Origin: JAHEME01 sp034435035
GTDB taxonomy: Bacteria > Chloroflexota > Anaerolineae > Aggregatilineales > UBA3940
Direction of reading: 5' to 3'
NCBI GenBank assembly: GCA_034435035.1
Contig: DAOTXW010000002.1
Span: 1 to 49,230, forward strand
Length of the DNA: 49,230 nt
Below are positions 24,211 to 32,628 of the stretch, piece by piece. The position numbers and the translations under genes are program-made. The notes beneath the pieces were generated by a model. The model saw nothing but the letters and a program-made list of their open reading frames with translations. It searched no databases and was not told the origin of the DNA. How positions within the stretch are numbered: position 1 is the stretch's first letter; each line of letters opens with the position of its first letter.

Positions 24211-25209
24211 CTAACTATTGTTGGCAGGCTCCACCAGCAGGCAGGCCGCCGCGTGGCCATCCCCGACCGGGTACAGGTCCGGATCGTGGTGAGGACACTG
24301 ATCGTAGGCCAGCGGGCAGCGCGGATGGAAGCGGCAGCCGGCAGGCAGATCGATCGGGTTGGGCGTCTCCCCCTGCAGGATGATCCGCTGGCGCCGCAGC
24401 CGGGGGTTGGGGACGGGCACCACCGAGAGCAATGCCCGCGTATAGGGGTGGCGGGGATGGCTGAGCACCTGGCTCGTGGGGCCGATCTCCACGATGCGCC
24501 CCAGATACATAACCGCCACCCGGTCCGCAAAGGAGGCCACTGTGCTGAGATCGTGAGTGATGAACAGGATGGTGATGCCCCGCGCCTGCCGCAGGTCGGT
24601 CAGCAGGTTGAGGATCTCGGCGCGGATGCTGACATCGAGCATCGAGACCGGCTCATCGGCCAGCAGCACCGCCGGCTCCAGCACCAGCGCCCCGGCGATG
24701 ACCACCCGCTGCCGCTGCCCGCCGGACAGCTCGTGCGGCAGGCGATCCAGGAAGATGCTCGCGGGCTTGAGGCCGGCATCCTCGAGGGCGCGCACGACGC
24801 GCTCGCGGCGTTCAGCCGGGTCAGAGGCCAGCCCATGCACGATCAGGGGTTCGGCCACCAACTCCTCGATGGTCATGAGCGGATTGAGCGACTCGTAGGG
24901 ATCCTGAAACACCATCTGAATATGGCGGCGCCAGCGCTTCAGCCCTGGCCCATCCAGGCGAGTCAGGGCCTGACCCTCCAACAGTACTTCACCGGCGGTC
25001 ATTTTCTCCAGCCCCATCAGCGCCAGCGCCGTCGTGGACTTGCCACAGCCGCTTTCACCCACCAGCGCCAGGACTTCGCCGCGCTGGAGGGCGAAGCTGA
25101 TGCCATCCACGGCATGCACCGCGCGGTCGCGCCGGTCAAAGAGCCCGCGCCGCACCTGAAACAGCTTACGCAGATTGCGCACTTCAAGGATCGGGTCGTC
25201 GAGGATCAT
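24211..25209 (-). CDS. oppF: Peptide ABC importer ATPase, OppF/DppF type
   Basis: A 332-residue ATPase of the nickel/oligopeptide family. Walker A is GESGCGKST (51-59), the Q loop is VFQDPYESLNP, the signature is LSGGQRQR, Walker B is VLLADEP and the H loop is FITHDLS. The C-terminal oligopeptide-type extension has the Cys cluster GCRFHPRCP, CPHH and AACLL, which binds an iron-sulfur cluster in some relatives. The start overlaps the oppD stop (ATGA). It would pair with OppD to drive uptake through OppB and OppC. Confidence 0.93.
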   Translation of the reverse strand: MILDDPILEVRNLRKLFQVRRGLFDRRDRAVHAVDGISFALQRGEVLALVGESGCGKSTTALALMGLEKMTAGEVLLEGQALTRLDGPGLKRWRRHIQMVFQDPYESLNPLMTIEELVAEPLIVHGLASDPAERRERVVRALEDAGLKPASIFLDRLPHELSGGQRQRVVIAGALVLEPAVLLADEPVSMLDVSIRAEILNLLTDLRQARGITILFITHDLSTVASFADRVAVMYLGRIVEIGPTSQVLSHPRHPYTRALLSVVPVPNPRLRRQRIILQGETPNPIDLPAGCRFHPRCPLAYDQCPHHDPDLYPVGDGHAAACLLVEPANNS

Positions 25210-26210
25210 CGCGGATGCTCCCGGAAAGCCGGCTCCACCAGATGGCAGCTGGCGCTGTGCCCGGCCGCGACCGCGTGAAGCCGCGGCGGCTCGCTGTGGC
25301 AGCGGGCGAAGACATCCGGGCAGCGCGGCGCAAAGCGGCAGCCCGGCGGCAGTTGATCGAGCCGCGGAGGATAACCCGGGATCGCAGCCAGCGACGCGCC
25401 GGGGCGCGAGATATCCGGGAAGGCTTTCAGCAGTTCGCGGGTGTAGGGATGCTGCGGCTGGTTGTAGATCGTGTCCACGTCGGCGTACTCAGCGGTGACG
25501 CCGCCGTACATGACCAGCACGCTGTCACACAGCTCCGCCACCACCCCCAGATCGTGCGTCACCAGAATGATGGCCAGGCCCAGCTTCTCACGCAGGGAGT
25601 GCAGAAGTTCCAGGATCTGCGCCTGGATCATCACATCGAGGGCGGTGGTGGGTTCGTCGGCGATGATCACCCGGGGCGAGCAGGCCAGTGCCATGGCGAT
25701 CATGGCCCGCTGGCGCATCCCGCCCGAATACTGGTGCGGGTACTGATCCCGGCGCTCCGGGCCGATACCGACCAGATCCAGCAGTTCAACCACGCGCCGG
25801 TTGACCGACGGGCGTTCCAGCCGGGGCTGGTGATGAGTGATGGCTTCTGCGATCTGGTCGCCGATCGTCCGCACCGGGTTGAGCGCATTCATCGCGCCCT
25901 GAAAGACGATGGCGATCTCCTTCCAGCGCACCGCGGACACTGCGGACTCGCTCAGCTGGAGCAGATCGCGGCCATCAAAGAAGACCTGGCCGGCAGTGAT
26001 GCGCCCGGCTGCCGGCAGCAGACGCAGCAGGGCCAGCATCAGGGTGGTCTTACCGCACCCGCTTTCCCCCACCAGCCCGAGCATCTCACCGGTGTGAAGT
26101 GTGAAGCTGACATCCTGCACAGCGTGCGCCGGCGGCTGCCCGGGTGAGACAAAATCGACGGAAAGCCCGCGCACGTCGAGCAGAATGGACTCATCGCTGA
26201 AGCCGCTAAT
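25206..26210 (-). CDS. oppD: Peptide ABC importer ATPase, OppD/DppD type, apparent ATT start
   Basis: ATPase partner of OppF. Walker A is GESGCGKTT (48-56), the signature is YSGGMRQR, Walker B is VIIADEP, and the C-terminal extension has GCRFAPRCP, FARC and SASCHLV. The first canonical start in frame is a GTG at 26174, which has no ribosome site and would remove the first beta strand (ILLDVRGLSVDF). Upstream the frame stays open to ATT at 26208-26210, which has a perfect AAGGAGG six bases before it. It encodes SGFSDESILLDV, as expected for this family. I therefore place the start at ATT, giving 334 residues. The GTG start remains the conservative alternative. Confidence 0.9.
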   Translation of the reverse strand: MSGFSDESILLDVRGLSVDFVSPGQPPAHAVQDVSFTLHTGEMLGLVGESGCGKTTLMLALLRLLPAAGRITAGQVFFDGRDLLQLSESAVSAVRWKEIAIVFQGAMNALNPVRTIGDQIAEAITHHQPRLERPSVNRRVVELLDLVGIGPERRDQYPHQYSGGMRQRAMIAMALACSPRVIIADEPTTALDVMIQAQILELLHSLREKLGLAIILVTHDLGVVAELCDSVLVMYGGVTAEYADVDTIYNQPQHPYTRELLKAFPDISRPGASLAAIPGYPPRLDQLPPGCRFAPRCPDVFARCHSEPPRLHAVAAGHSASCHLVEPAFREHPR

Positions 26211-26250
26211 GGGATTCCTCCTTGCCTGCCACCGGGCGGCGCCCGGGACA

Positions 26251-27192
26251 CTACCTGCCGGCAGGGGCCTCCGCGCTGGAGGCCGTCCGCCCCGCCGTTT
26301 GCACCATCGCCGAGGTATCGGCCAGATGATGGGTCAGGATGCGTGGATTGAGCACCTGCTCAAGGCCCTGCCCCAGCAGGGTGCAGCCCAGCACGACCCA
26401 TACAATGCCGAAACCCGGCACCACCATCGCCCACCACGCTCCGGCGCTCATAGCCCCGCGGTTGAAAGCGAAGTTCAGCATCTGCCCCCAGCTGAGCTGT
26501 GTGGGGTCGCCCAGCCCGATGAACGAAAGCGTGCTTTCATACAGGATCGCCAGCGAGATCACCAGCACGGTATTGACGACCACCAGCGGCAGCACCAGCG
26601 GGAAGATATGCTGCCGGATGATGTGCCAGTTGCCCGCGCCGATGGCGCGTGCCCGCAGCACAAACTTGCGCTGCTTGACCGCCAGCGTCTGGGAACGCAC
26701 CAGCCGCGCCGTGCCTGTCCAGTCCAGAATGCCGATCACAAAGATGATGTTGAGCAGGCTGGGTCGGGTCAGCGCTACCAGCACGATCGCCAGCGGCAGG
26801 TCCGGGATCACCAGCATCACGTCGGTGAAGCGCATCAGCAGGTTCTCGATCCGCCCGCCGAAGAAGCCGGCGGTGATGCCGATCACCCCGCCGATGCCGA
26901 TCGAGATCAGCGAGGCGAAGAAGCCGACGATCAGCGACACCCGCGCCCCATAGATGAACGAGGACAGCACATCCTTGCCCGCATCGTCGGTGCCCAGAAG
27001 GTGCTGCGGACCGGGAGGGGCATAGATGTCCTCCATCGTCACCCGCACCGCCTCGTTCGGATCGTAGGGCGCAATCCATGGCGCAAAGACCGCCACCAGC
27101 AGCGAGATGACCAGCATCCCCAGCCCGACGATCCCCATCGGGCTGCGCCGGAAGCTCCGCCAGAATCCGTGAGCTGCTATCTGTTGACTCAT
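26251..27192 (-). CDS. oppC: Peptide ABC importer permease, OppC/DppC type
   Basis: A 313-residue inner-membrane permease with a cytoplasmic N-terminus, a first membrane segment (MGIVGLGMLVISLLVAVFAP), the LGTDDAGKDVLSSFIYGARVS region typical of DppC, and about five further segments. The EAA-type loop that contacts the ATPases is ARAIGAGNWHIIRQHIFP. It lies 4 bases after the oppB stop and 40 bases before the ATT start of oppD. Confidence 0.92.
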   Translation of the reverse strand: MSQQIAAHGFWRSFRRSPMGIVGLGMLVISLLVAVFAPWIAPYDPNEAVRVTMEDIYAPPGPQHLLGTDDAGKDVLSSFIYGARVSLIVGFFASLISIGIGGVIGITAGFFGGRIENLLMRFTDVMLVIPDLPLAIVLVALTRPSLLNIIFVIGILDWTGTARLVRSQTLAVKQRKFVLRARAIGAGNWHIIRQHIFPLVLPLVVVNTVLVISLAILYESTLSFIGLGDPTQLSWGQMLNFAFNRGAMSAGAWWAMVVPGFGIVWVVLGCTLLGQGLEQVLNPRILTHHLADTSAMVQTAGRTASSAEAPAGR

Positions 27193-27196
27193 GCTG

Positions 27197-28228
27197 TCAG
27201 CCTGCCTGCACGCGGGGATCCAGAGACGAATACAGCAGTTCGGCGATCAGGTTAGCCAAGATCACGCTGACAGCGATCAGCAGGAAGGCGCCCTGCAGAA
27301 GCGGGTAATCGCGCCGGACTACCGCCTCGTAGATCGCCCCGCCCAGCCCCGGCCAGGAGAACACCGACTCGATCTGGATCACCCCCGCCACGGTGAACCC
27401 CAGATTGAGCGCGATGATCGTCACCATCGGCAGCATCGCGTTGCGCAGCGCATGATCTTTGAGCACCTGAAACGTGCTCAGGCCCTTGGCCCGGGCCGTC
27501 AGGATGTAATCTTCCGACAGCACATCCAGCAGGCTGCTGCGCATGATGAGCATGTATTCGCCCAGGAAGATGATGGTGTAGGTGAGGGTCGGCAGCAGCA
27601 TATGGCGGGCAATATCCAGCCACTCCTCAAGCGGCGTGGCGAAGCTCATGCCCGGCGTCACGCGCCCGCCGACCGGCAGGTTGAGGCTCTGGCTGGCCCA
27701 GAACAGCAGGATGATGCCCAGCCAGAACGTCGGCAGGCTCCACACCATCAGGCTGCCCAGCAGGGCGGCATAGTCGATCGCCGTGCGCGATCGCCAGGCG
27801 GCGACGATGCCCAGCGCCATCCCCAGCAGGATCGAGAGGATCTGCCCCCCGCCGATCAGCAGGATGGTGTTCCACAGCCGCTCGGTCAGCACCTGCGCCA
27901 CCGGCTGGTTAGTATGGTAGCTGATCCCCAGGTCGCCGCGCAGCAGATTGCCCGCGTAGATAAAGAACTGCGTCTCCAGCGGGTTGACGGCGCAGTCGCC
28001 GGCCCTGAGGGGGTTAAGCGACTGGAAGCAGTTGATCACCGGCCTGTCCAGGCCGAAGCGCACGCGGATCGCCTCCTGCGCTTCACGGGTCAGCCGGGGG
28101 TCGCGCGTCCCGGCGCGGGCGGGGTCTCCCGGCAGGACCCGGAACAGGAAGAAGTTGAGGACGATCACAAACAGGATAGTGAACGCCGACCACCCCACCT
28201 TGCGCAGCAGCAGGTTCAAACGCCCCAC
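27197..28228 (-). CDS. oppB: Peptide ABC importer permease, OppB/DppB type
   Basis: A 343-residue permease with the typical N-terminal membrane segment followed by FFLFRVLPGDPA. The TMD1 region has GNLLRGDLGISYHTNQPV. The EAA loop is TARAKGLSTFQVLKDHALRNA and the C-terminal segment is LQGAFLLIAVSVILANLI. The start is GTG at 28228, five bases after GGAGG; a longer GTG-initiated frame from 28285 lacks a site and reads into the hairpin. It follows the binding-protein gene after a strong intergenic stem-loop. Confidence 0.92.
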   Translation of the reverse strand: MGRLNLLLRKVGWSAFTILFVIVLNFFLFRVLPGDPARAGTRDPRLTREAQEAIRVRFGLDRPVINCFQSLNPLRAGDCAVNPLETQFFIYAGNLLRGDLGISYHTNQPVAQVLTERLWNTILLIGGGQILSILLGMALGIVAAWRSRTAIDYAALLGSLMVWSLPTFWLGIILLFWASQSLNLPVGGRVTPGMSFATPLEEWLDIARHMLLPTLTYTIIFLGEYMLIMRSSLLDVLSEDYILTARAKGLSTFQVLKDHALRNAMLPMVTIIALNLGFTVAGVIQIESVFSWPGLGGAIYEAVVRRDYPLLQGAFLLIAVSVILANLIAELLYSSLDPRVQAG

Positions 28229-28249
28229 CGGAGCCTCCAGAATAGCGGC

Positions 28250-28283
28250 GGGGCCTCCCGCGCCGTCATGGGCGGGAGGCCCC
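28250..28283 (-). other. Strong intergenic stem-loop between binding-protein gene and oppB
   Basis: A 12-bp perfect GC stem (28250-28261 with 28272-28283) with a 10-base loop lies 11 bases after the binding-protein stop. There is no T tract, so it is probably not a full terminator. Such hairpins often protect the upstream mRNA and allow the binding protein to be made in excess of the permeases. Confidence 0.65.
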
Positions 28284-28293
28284 ACCCATCAGG

Positions 28294-30018
28294 TTACGGG
28301 TTGACGGGCTCTATCACGGCCAGCGAACTGATATCTTCCAGCACCAGCTTGCCCTGATCGGTGACCCAGCCGGTGAAGCGGTCGGCACGATACGCCTGCA
28401 CGGCCTGCTCGTAGTAGGGGATGATGTACACCACATCCTCATGCACGATGCGCTGCATCTCCCAGACTTTGTCGCGCCGCTCATCAAAGTCCAGGGTGAT
28501 GGCCTGCTCCGCGTTGAGCGCGTCATATTCGGGGTTCGAGTAGCCGGACTCGTTGTAGCCGGATTCGATCAGATCGGTGCCCATTACGCTCAGCAGGATG
28601 TTGGGGTCCGGGTCGGACACCCAGCCCCACAGAATGATGTCGTAGTCAAAGGTCGGGCAGCAGGCCGCGGTCAGGGCGTCGGGATCGACGGCCTGCTGTT
28701 CGGTGCTCACCCCGATCTCGGCCCACATCTCGGCCAGCAGCTCAGCCATGCGCGGCGCGGTGATGCTGTCGCTCGGCCAGTTCACGCGGAAGGTCAGCGG
28801 GCGGCTGCCATCCGGCATATCGCGGATGCCATCGCCGTCCGCATCCAGGTAGCCGGCGTCATCCAGGATCTGGTTGGCCAGCGCCGGGTCGTAGGCGTAA
28901 TCCTCCAGCGAGCTGTTGTACCACGGCCCCAGGCCGCTGGGGATCAGCGTCAGGCCCGGATCGGCCAGGCCCAGCAGCACAATATCGATGATCTGCTGTT
29001 TATCGGTGGCGTGCGCCAGCGCCAGGCGCACCTGCCGATCGCGCAGGGCCGGGTGCCCGGAGCACACCCCCCCGATCTCCTCGCAGTAGTCCGGGTCAAC
29101 CTGGTTGAAGATGATGTCCGTCACGCCGGGGGACAGCCCCGGCCCGCTGACCACCTCGATATTCGAATCGTTGCGCAGAGCCGGCACCGTCGTGGTCGGG
29201 ATCTCGGTGACCATATCGACCTGCCCGGTGCGCAGCGCCTGCACCAGCGTATCCTGGTTGTCAAAGGTCTGGAAGACCACTTCATCGATCACCGGGTTGT
29301 AGCGGTGGTGAGTCCCGGTGGCGGCCAGGTGGACAAACTCGTTCTGCGCATACTCAACCATGCGGAAGGGTCCGCTGCCGATCATCTCGGTGTTCTCAAA
29401 CTCGACGACGGCATCGCCCTCGTACTCGCTCCAGATATGCTCAGGCACGACATACAGGAACACCAGCTGGCTTTCCATATTGGGGATGGCATCCGTCAGG
29501 GTGATCACGACGGTGCGGTCATCCGGCGCCTCGATGCTGTCGAAGTAGGCCGTGTAGCTGTTCAGGTAGGGGAAGTCCGCGTGCTCCTTGTACAGGTTGT
29601 AGGAGAAGGCGATGTCAGCGGCGGTCAGCGGCTCGCCATCATGCCAGGAAAGCCCCTCGCGGATGGTGAACGTCCAGACCGTGCCATCCTCCGAGACGGT
29701 GAAACTCTCGGCCAGGTCCGGCGAGAAGCTCCCATCCAGCTCCAGCTGGAACATCGAGTCGTAGACCAGCTCAAAAATGGTGTAGGACTCGGCCAGCACC
29801 GCGGCGCCGGGATTGAGCGTATCCGGGCTGCCCGGCCAGCCAATGCGCACCACCACGGGTTCGCCTTCCGGTTCTTCCTGTTCCACCGGCTGAGATGGCT
29901 CGCCGGTAGGCTCAGCCGGCTCGCCAGCCGCCGGAGGCTGATCGCCGGGAGCGCAGCCGGCCAGCAGGCATCCCATCAGGATCGTCAGCAGGACCATGTA
30001 CCAGCGTGAACGGCTCAT
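28294..30018 (-). CDS. Peptide-type ABC importer substrate-binding lipoprotein (SBP family 5)
   Basis: A 574-residue extracytoplasmic binding protein. The signal peptide ends in the lipobox LLAGC with the lipidated Cys22. A Glu/Pro-rich linker of about 45 residues precedes the family 5 domain. Family text includes DLAESFTVSEDGTVWTFTIR, LSWHDGEPLTAADIAFSYNL, RQVRLALAHATDKQQI and VNWPSD. The ATG has AAGGAG about 7 bases upstream. Family 5 proteins bind peptides, nickel, glycosides or amines, so the ligand is uncertain. The amine-oxidase neighbour hints at an N-substituted amino acid or peptide. Confidence 0.93.
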   Translation of the reverse strand: MSRSRWYMVLLTILMGCLLAGCAPGDQPPAAGEPAEPTGEPSQPVEQEEPEGEPVVVRIGWPGSPDTLNPGAAVLAESYTIFELVYDSMFQLELDGSFSPDLAESFTVSEDGTVWTFTIREGLSWHDGEPLTAADIAFSYNLYKEHADFPYLNSYTAYFDSIEAPDDRTVVITLTDAIPNMESQLVFLYVVPEHIWSEYEGDAVVEFENTEMIGSGPFRMVEYAQNEFVHLAATGTHHRYNPVIDEVVFQTFDNQDTLVQALRTGQVDMVTEIPTTTVPALRNDSNIEVVSGPGLSPGVTDIIFNQVDPDYCEEIGGVCSGHPALRDRQVRLALAHATDKQQIIDIVLLGLADPGLTLIPSGLGPWYNSSLEDYAYDPALANQILDDAGYLDADGDGIRDMPDGSRPLTFRVNWPSDSITAPRMAELLAEMWAEIGVSTEQQAVDPDALTAACCPTFDYDIILWGWVSDPDPNILLSVMGTDLIESGYNESGYSNPEYDALNAEQAITLDFDERRDKVWEMQRIVHEDVVYIIPYYEQAVQAYRADRFTGWVTDQGKLVLEDISSLAVIEPVNP

Positions 30019-30055
30019 CACACGCTCCTTTTTTCTCTGGCTGATGTAACATCCT

Positions 30056-30083
30056 AGTATACGGCTGCCTGAACAGGGCACAA
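30056..30083 (-). promoter_or_regulatory. Promoter candidate for the binding-protein gene
   Basis: The minus strand has TTGTGC (30078-30083), 16 bases and TATACT (30056-30061) in the gap between the flavoenzyme and the binding-protein gene. The -10 is good and the -35 weak. Confidence 0.45.
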
Positions 30084-30095
30084 CCATCCGTAGTA

Positions 30096-31262
30096 TCACA
30101 CCATGAAACTGCGCGGCGGGTTTTCCTCCAGAAGGATCGGGCGATTGATGCGGAAGGGGCCCGTGTCATGCGGCGTGCTGCCGTCCAGCGCCATCTCGCT
30201 GAGCATACGGCCCAGCTGCGAAGCGAACTTGTAAGCGTGCGCGGCCCCGCAGGCCACCAGCACTCCGGGGTGCTCCGGCAGCGCGTCAAGGATGAAATCG
30301 CGGTCGGGAGGCATGTCGTACAGGCAGGTCCTGGAATAGAGCAGCGGCCCCGCGCCGGAGGGTAGATACCGCGCGACGAAGTCAAGGCAGCGCTGCTGGG
30401 TCGCCGGGTTGGGATCGAAGCTGCGCGTCTCTGGCGTCACCTCATCTCCACCGACATCCTGCGCGATTTTAATGGCCGGCTCACCATAGACCGGGAAGCC
30501 GTAGAAGCACGGCTCGGTCATCCAGATCCACACCGGGAAACGGCCGGGCTGGAAGTCCTCCAAGCGGGGTGAAGCCACATAGGTCACCTGCTCCTGGGTG
30601 ACGGTCAGCGGGATGCGCCGCCCGAAGTGCGCCAGGATGTGATTCGTCCACGCCCCGGCAGCCACGACCAGCCGACGGCAGCGGTAGGTCTCGCCGCCAG
30701 CCTCAACCTCCAGATCATCGCCGGCAGGCCGGATGGCCGTGACGGGCGCGTCATCGCGCAGCACAGCCCCGTGCGCCTGCGCCATCCGCTGGTGGGCCGC
30801 CACCCCCCGCGCTGCCGGGGCGATCCCTCCATCAGCCTGGTACAGCCCCCGCACGTGATCGGGCAGGCGGAACGGGGGGAACCGCCGCATCACCTCAGCG
30901 GCATCGAGCATCTCGTAGGCCACCCCGGCAGCATCCAGGCTGCGGGTGTAGTCTTCGATCGGGATCGTGGCGTCCGCCGGCGACAGGTCCAGCCCGCCTG
31001 TGCGAACGATCAACGGCTCGCCGGCATCCGCCTCCAGCTCCGCCCATGCCGCGTAGGCATGCTTGGCCAGCTCCACATAGTAGGGAGTGTGGTAAGAGAG
31101 CCGGATAATCCGTGAGTGATCGTGTGAGCTGCCACGCACATGACCGCGCTCGAACTGCTCCAGCCCCAGCACTTCGCTGCCCAAACGCCGCGCGAGCCAG
31201 TAGACGGCTCCGCTGCCAATGCTTCCCAGCCCCAGCACGATCGCCTGATAGTCCCGTTTCAT
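30096..31262 (-). CDS. Sarcosine oxidase/N-methyl amino acid oxidase-like flavoenzyme
   Basis: A 388-residue FAD-dependent amine oxidase of the monomeric sarcosine oxidase family. The dinucleotide-binding motif is VLGLGSIGSGAVYWLA near the N-terminus. A family-typical GSSHDHSRIIRLSY follows. Cys313 in SRTCLYDMPPDRDFILD matches the Cys that carries covalent FAD in monomeric sarcosine oxidase. CGAAHAYKFASQLG corresponds to the active-site GHGFKF-type motif, with Ala and Tyr changes. The start has GGAGGGG 5 bases upstream. It precedes the peptide-type ABC importer on the same strand, so it probably oxidises an imported N-methyl or secondary amine. The exact substrate is unknown. Confidence 0.88.
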   Translation of the reverse strand: MKRDYQAIVLGLGSIGSGAVYWLARRLGSEVLGLEQFERGHVRGSSHDHSRIIRLSYHTPYYVELAKHAYAAWAELEADAGEPLIVRTGGLDLSPADATIPIEDYTRSLDAAGVAYEMLDAAEVMRRFPPFRLPDHVRGLYQADGGIAPAARGVAAHQRMAQAHGAVLRDDAPVTAIRPAGDDLEVEAGGETYRCRRLVVAAGAWTNHILAHFGRRIPLTVTQEQVTYVASPRLEDFQPGRFPVWIWMTEPCFYGFPVYGEPAIKIAQDVGGDEVTPETRSFDPNPATQQRCLDFVARYLPSGAGPLLYSRTCLYDMPPDRDFILDALPEHPGVLVACGAAHAYKFASQLGRMLSEMALDGSTPHDTGPFRINRPILLEENPPRSFMV

Positions 31263-31293
31263 CTCCCCTCCGGCGGCATCCTGTGCGTACCCC

Positions 31294-31301
31294 AGTATAC
31301 T
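31294..31301 (-). promoter_or_regulatory. Palindromic -10 shared by divergent transcripts
   Basis: AGTATACT reads TATACT on both strands. On the minus strand it lies 32 bases before the flavoenzyme start. On the plus strand it could serve the membrane-protein operon. No -35 is clear on either side. Confidence 0.4.
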
Positions 31302-31335
31302 GGATGAGCGACGGCGCCGGAAACGCACCGGCGAG

Positions 31336-31341
31336 TATAAT
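31336..31341 (+). promoter_or_regulatory. -10 box for the membrane protein/protease/prmC operon
   Basis: A consensus TATAAT lies 36 bases before the ATG at 31377. There is no convincing -35. Confidence 0.45.
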
Positions 31342-31376
31342 GGCACGTGTGCGCATCCCCCTGCAGAAAAAGGACC

Positions 31377-32624
31377 ATGACCGATTCATTCAGTGGCAAC
31401 GAACCCGCCCTCGGCGGCGCAAACCGACAGGGGCCGACCTTTGCCGACCTGCAGGATGCCAACCAGTGCTTCAAGCTGGCGCTGGGCTACATCGAGCGAG
31501 GGCGCTGGCGCGACGCCCGCGACTCCCTGAGCGATGCGCTGGCGCTGGTCCCCGGCTACCCGCAGGCGGACGGGCTGCTGTCGCTGCTCAGGGATCTCCT
31601 GCAGGCGGATGCCCGCGGCGAGCCTTCAGGCCAGCAGGCTGCGGCGCTGCACGCCTTCATCGCGGCCATGAAGGCCGGGGCGCCGGAAGCGCCGCCTGCC
31701 GATCCGCTGCCCCCACTCCAGACGGCGGCGCGCGGCGCAGCCAGTGTCCCGCCGCTGGATATTGTGCGTCCAGCCGAGACGGCGCCCGGCGGGCCGCCTG
31801 CGGAACACCTGCTGCCGCCGCTTTCCCCCCTCAACCCGCTGGATCACGCGGCTGTGCTGTACTGGTTCTTCATGCGGCCAGCCCGCCTCAGCCTCTACCA
31901 TCGGGCCGGGCAGGGCGACCAGGTGATGCGCGTGGCCGGCTGGCTGACCAGCACCCTCCTCTGGCTGCCGCTGCTGCTGCCGGCGCTGGCGATGGCGGCC
32001 GGGCCGATCCCGACCGCCGAAGGCAGATCCTTCTATTTCATTGTCGCAGCGCTGGCCGCGCTGTGGGCGGTCGGCGGCTGGCTGCTGACCCACGATGCGG
32101 CCCCTGCCGCCCTGATGCTGGCCTCGGCAGCCAGCATGGGTGTGGTGCTGCTCACCCTGAGCGCCGCCGGGCTTTCCACCGGCATACTGGTAGGATTGGG
32201 GTTCCTGGTGCAGGCAGGCGTCGCCGCCGCCCTGGCCGGGCAGGAAGCCAACGCCGCCGCGAAGCACCTCGCTCTGGGAGCCACCTTCGTGGTTGGCTCC
32301 GGCGTGACCTACCGAACCTTCGTGTTCATCGCGCCCCTCGTCAACGCCTACGTGGAGGACTTCATCCTGGGCAGCGTGGGTGGCCCCTTCCTGATCCTGT
32401 TTGCGGTGGCGGGAGCCGGGCTGCTCGCCATCGGCGTCACCTACGTGATCCCGTTCATCGCGGGCTACCTGGCTTCCTTCGTCGTCGAAGCGGCGCTGGA
32501 AGAGGGTCTGACAACCGGGATCGCCCTGCTCGGCGCCACCACACTGGCGGGGATCCTCGTGCTGAACGCTCTGCTCGCCTGGGTCACCCTGCTGGGCGGC
32601 TGGCGTCTGCTGGCGGGCGGCTGA
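31377..32624 (+). CDS. TPR-containing multi-pass membrane protein, unknown function
   Basis: A 415-residue protein. Residues 24-75 resemble a TPR-type helical pair (DANQCFKLALGYIERGRWRDARDS region). A Pro/Ala-rich linker follows to about residue 150, then a membrane domain with roughly six to seven segments. Residues 155-240 align almost without gaps with residues 15-100 of the next gene's product, sharing DHA-VL-W and WLP and AAG-IP positions. The start at 31377 has AAAAGGA upstream. The two genes are 4 bases apart. Function is unknown; it is not a recognised transporter. Confidence 0.75.
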   Translation: MTDSFSGNEPALGGANRQGPTFADLQDANQCFKLALGYIERGRWRDARDSLSDALALVPGYPQADGLLSLLRDLLQADARGEPSGQQAAALHAFIAAMKAGAPEAPPADPLPPLQTAARGAASVPPLDIVRPAETAPGGPPAEHLLPPLSPLNPLDHAAVLYWFFMRPARLSLYHRAGQGDQVMRVAGWLTSTLLWLPLLLPALAMAAGPIPTAEGRSFYFIVAALAALWAVGGWLLTHDAAPAALMLASAASMGVVLLTLSAAGLSTGILVGLGFLVQAGVAAALAGQEANAAAKHLALGATFVVGSGVTYRTFVFIAPLVNAYVEDFILGSVGGPFLILFAVAGAGLLAIGVTYVIPFIAGYLASFVVEAALEEGLTTGIALLGATTLAGILVLNALLAWVTLLGGWRLLAGG

Positions 32625-32628
32625 CGCG

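Noticed and set aside
26039..26251. A short ATG-initiated frame (MSRAPPGG...) over the oppD start
   Set aside because: It is in a different frame from OppD and has no homology; the oppD frame continues upstream to the ATT codon.
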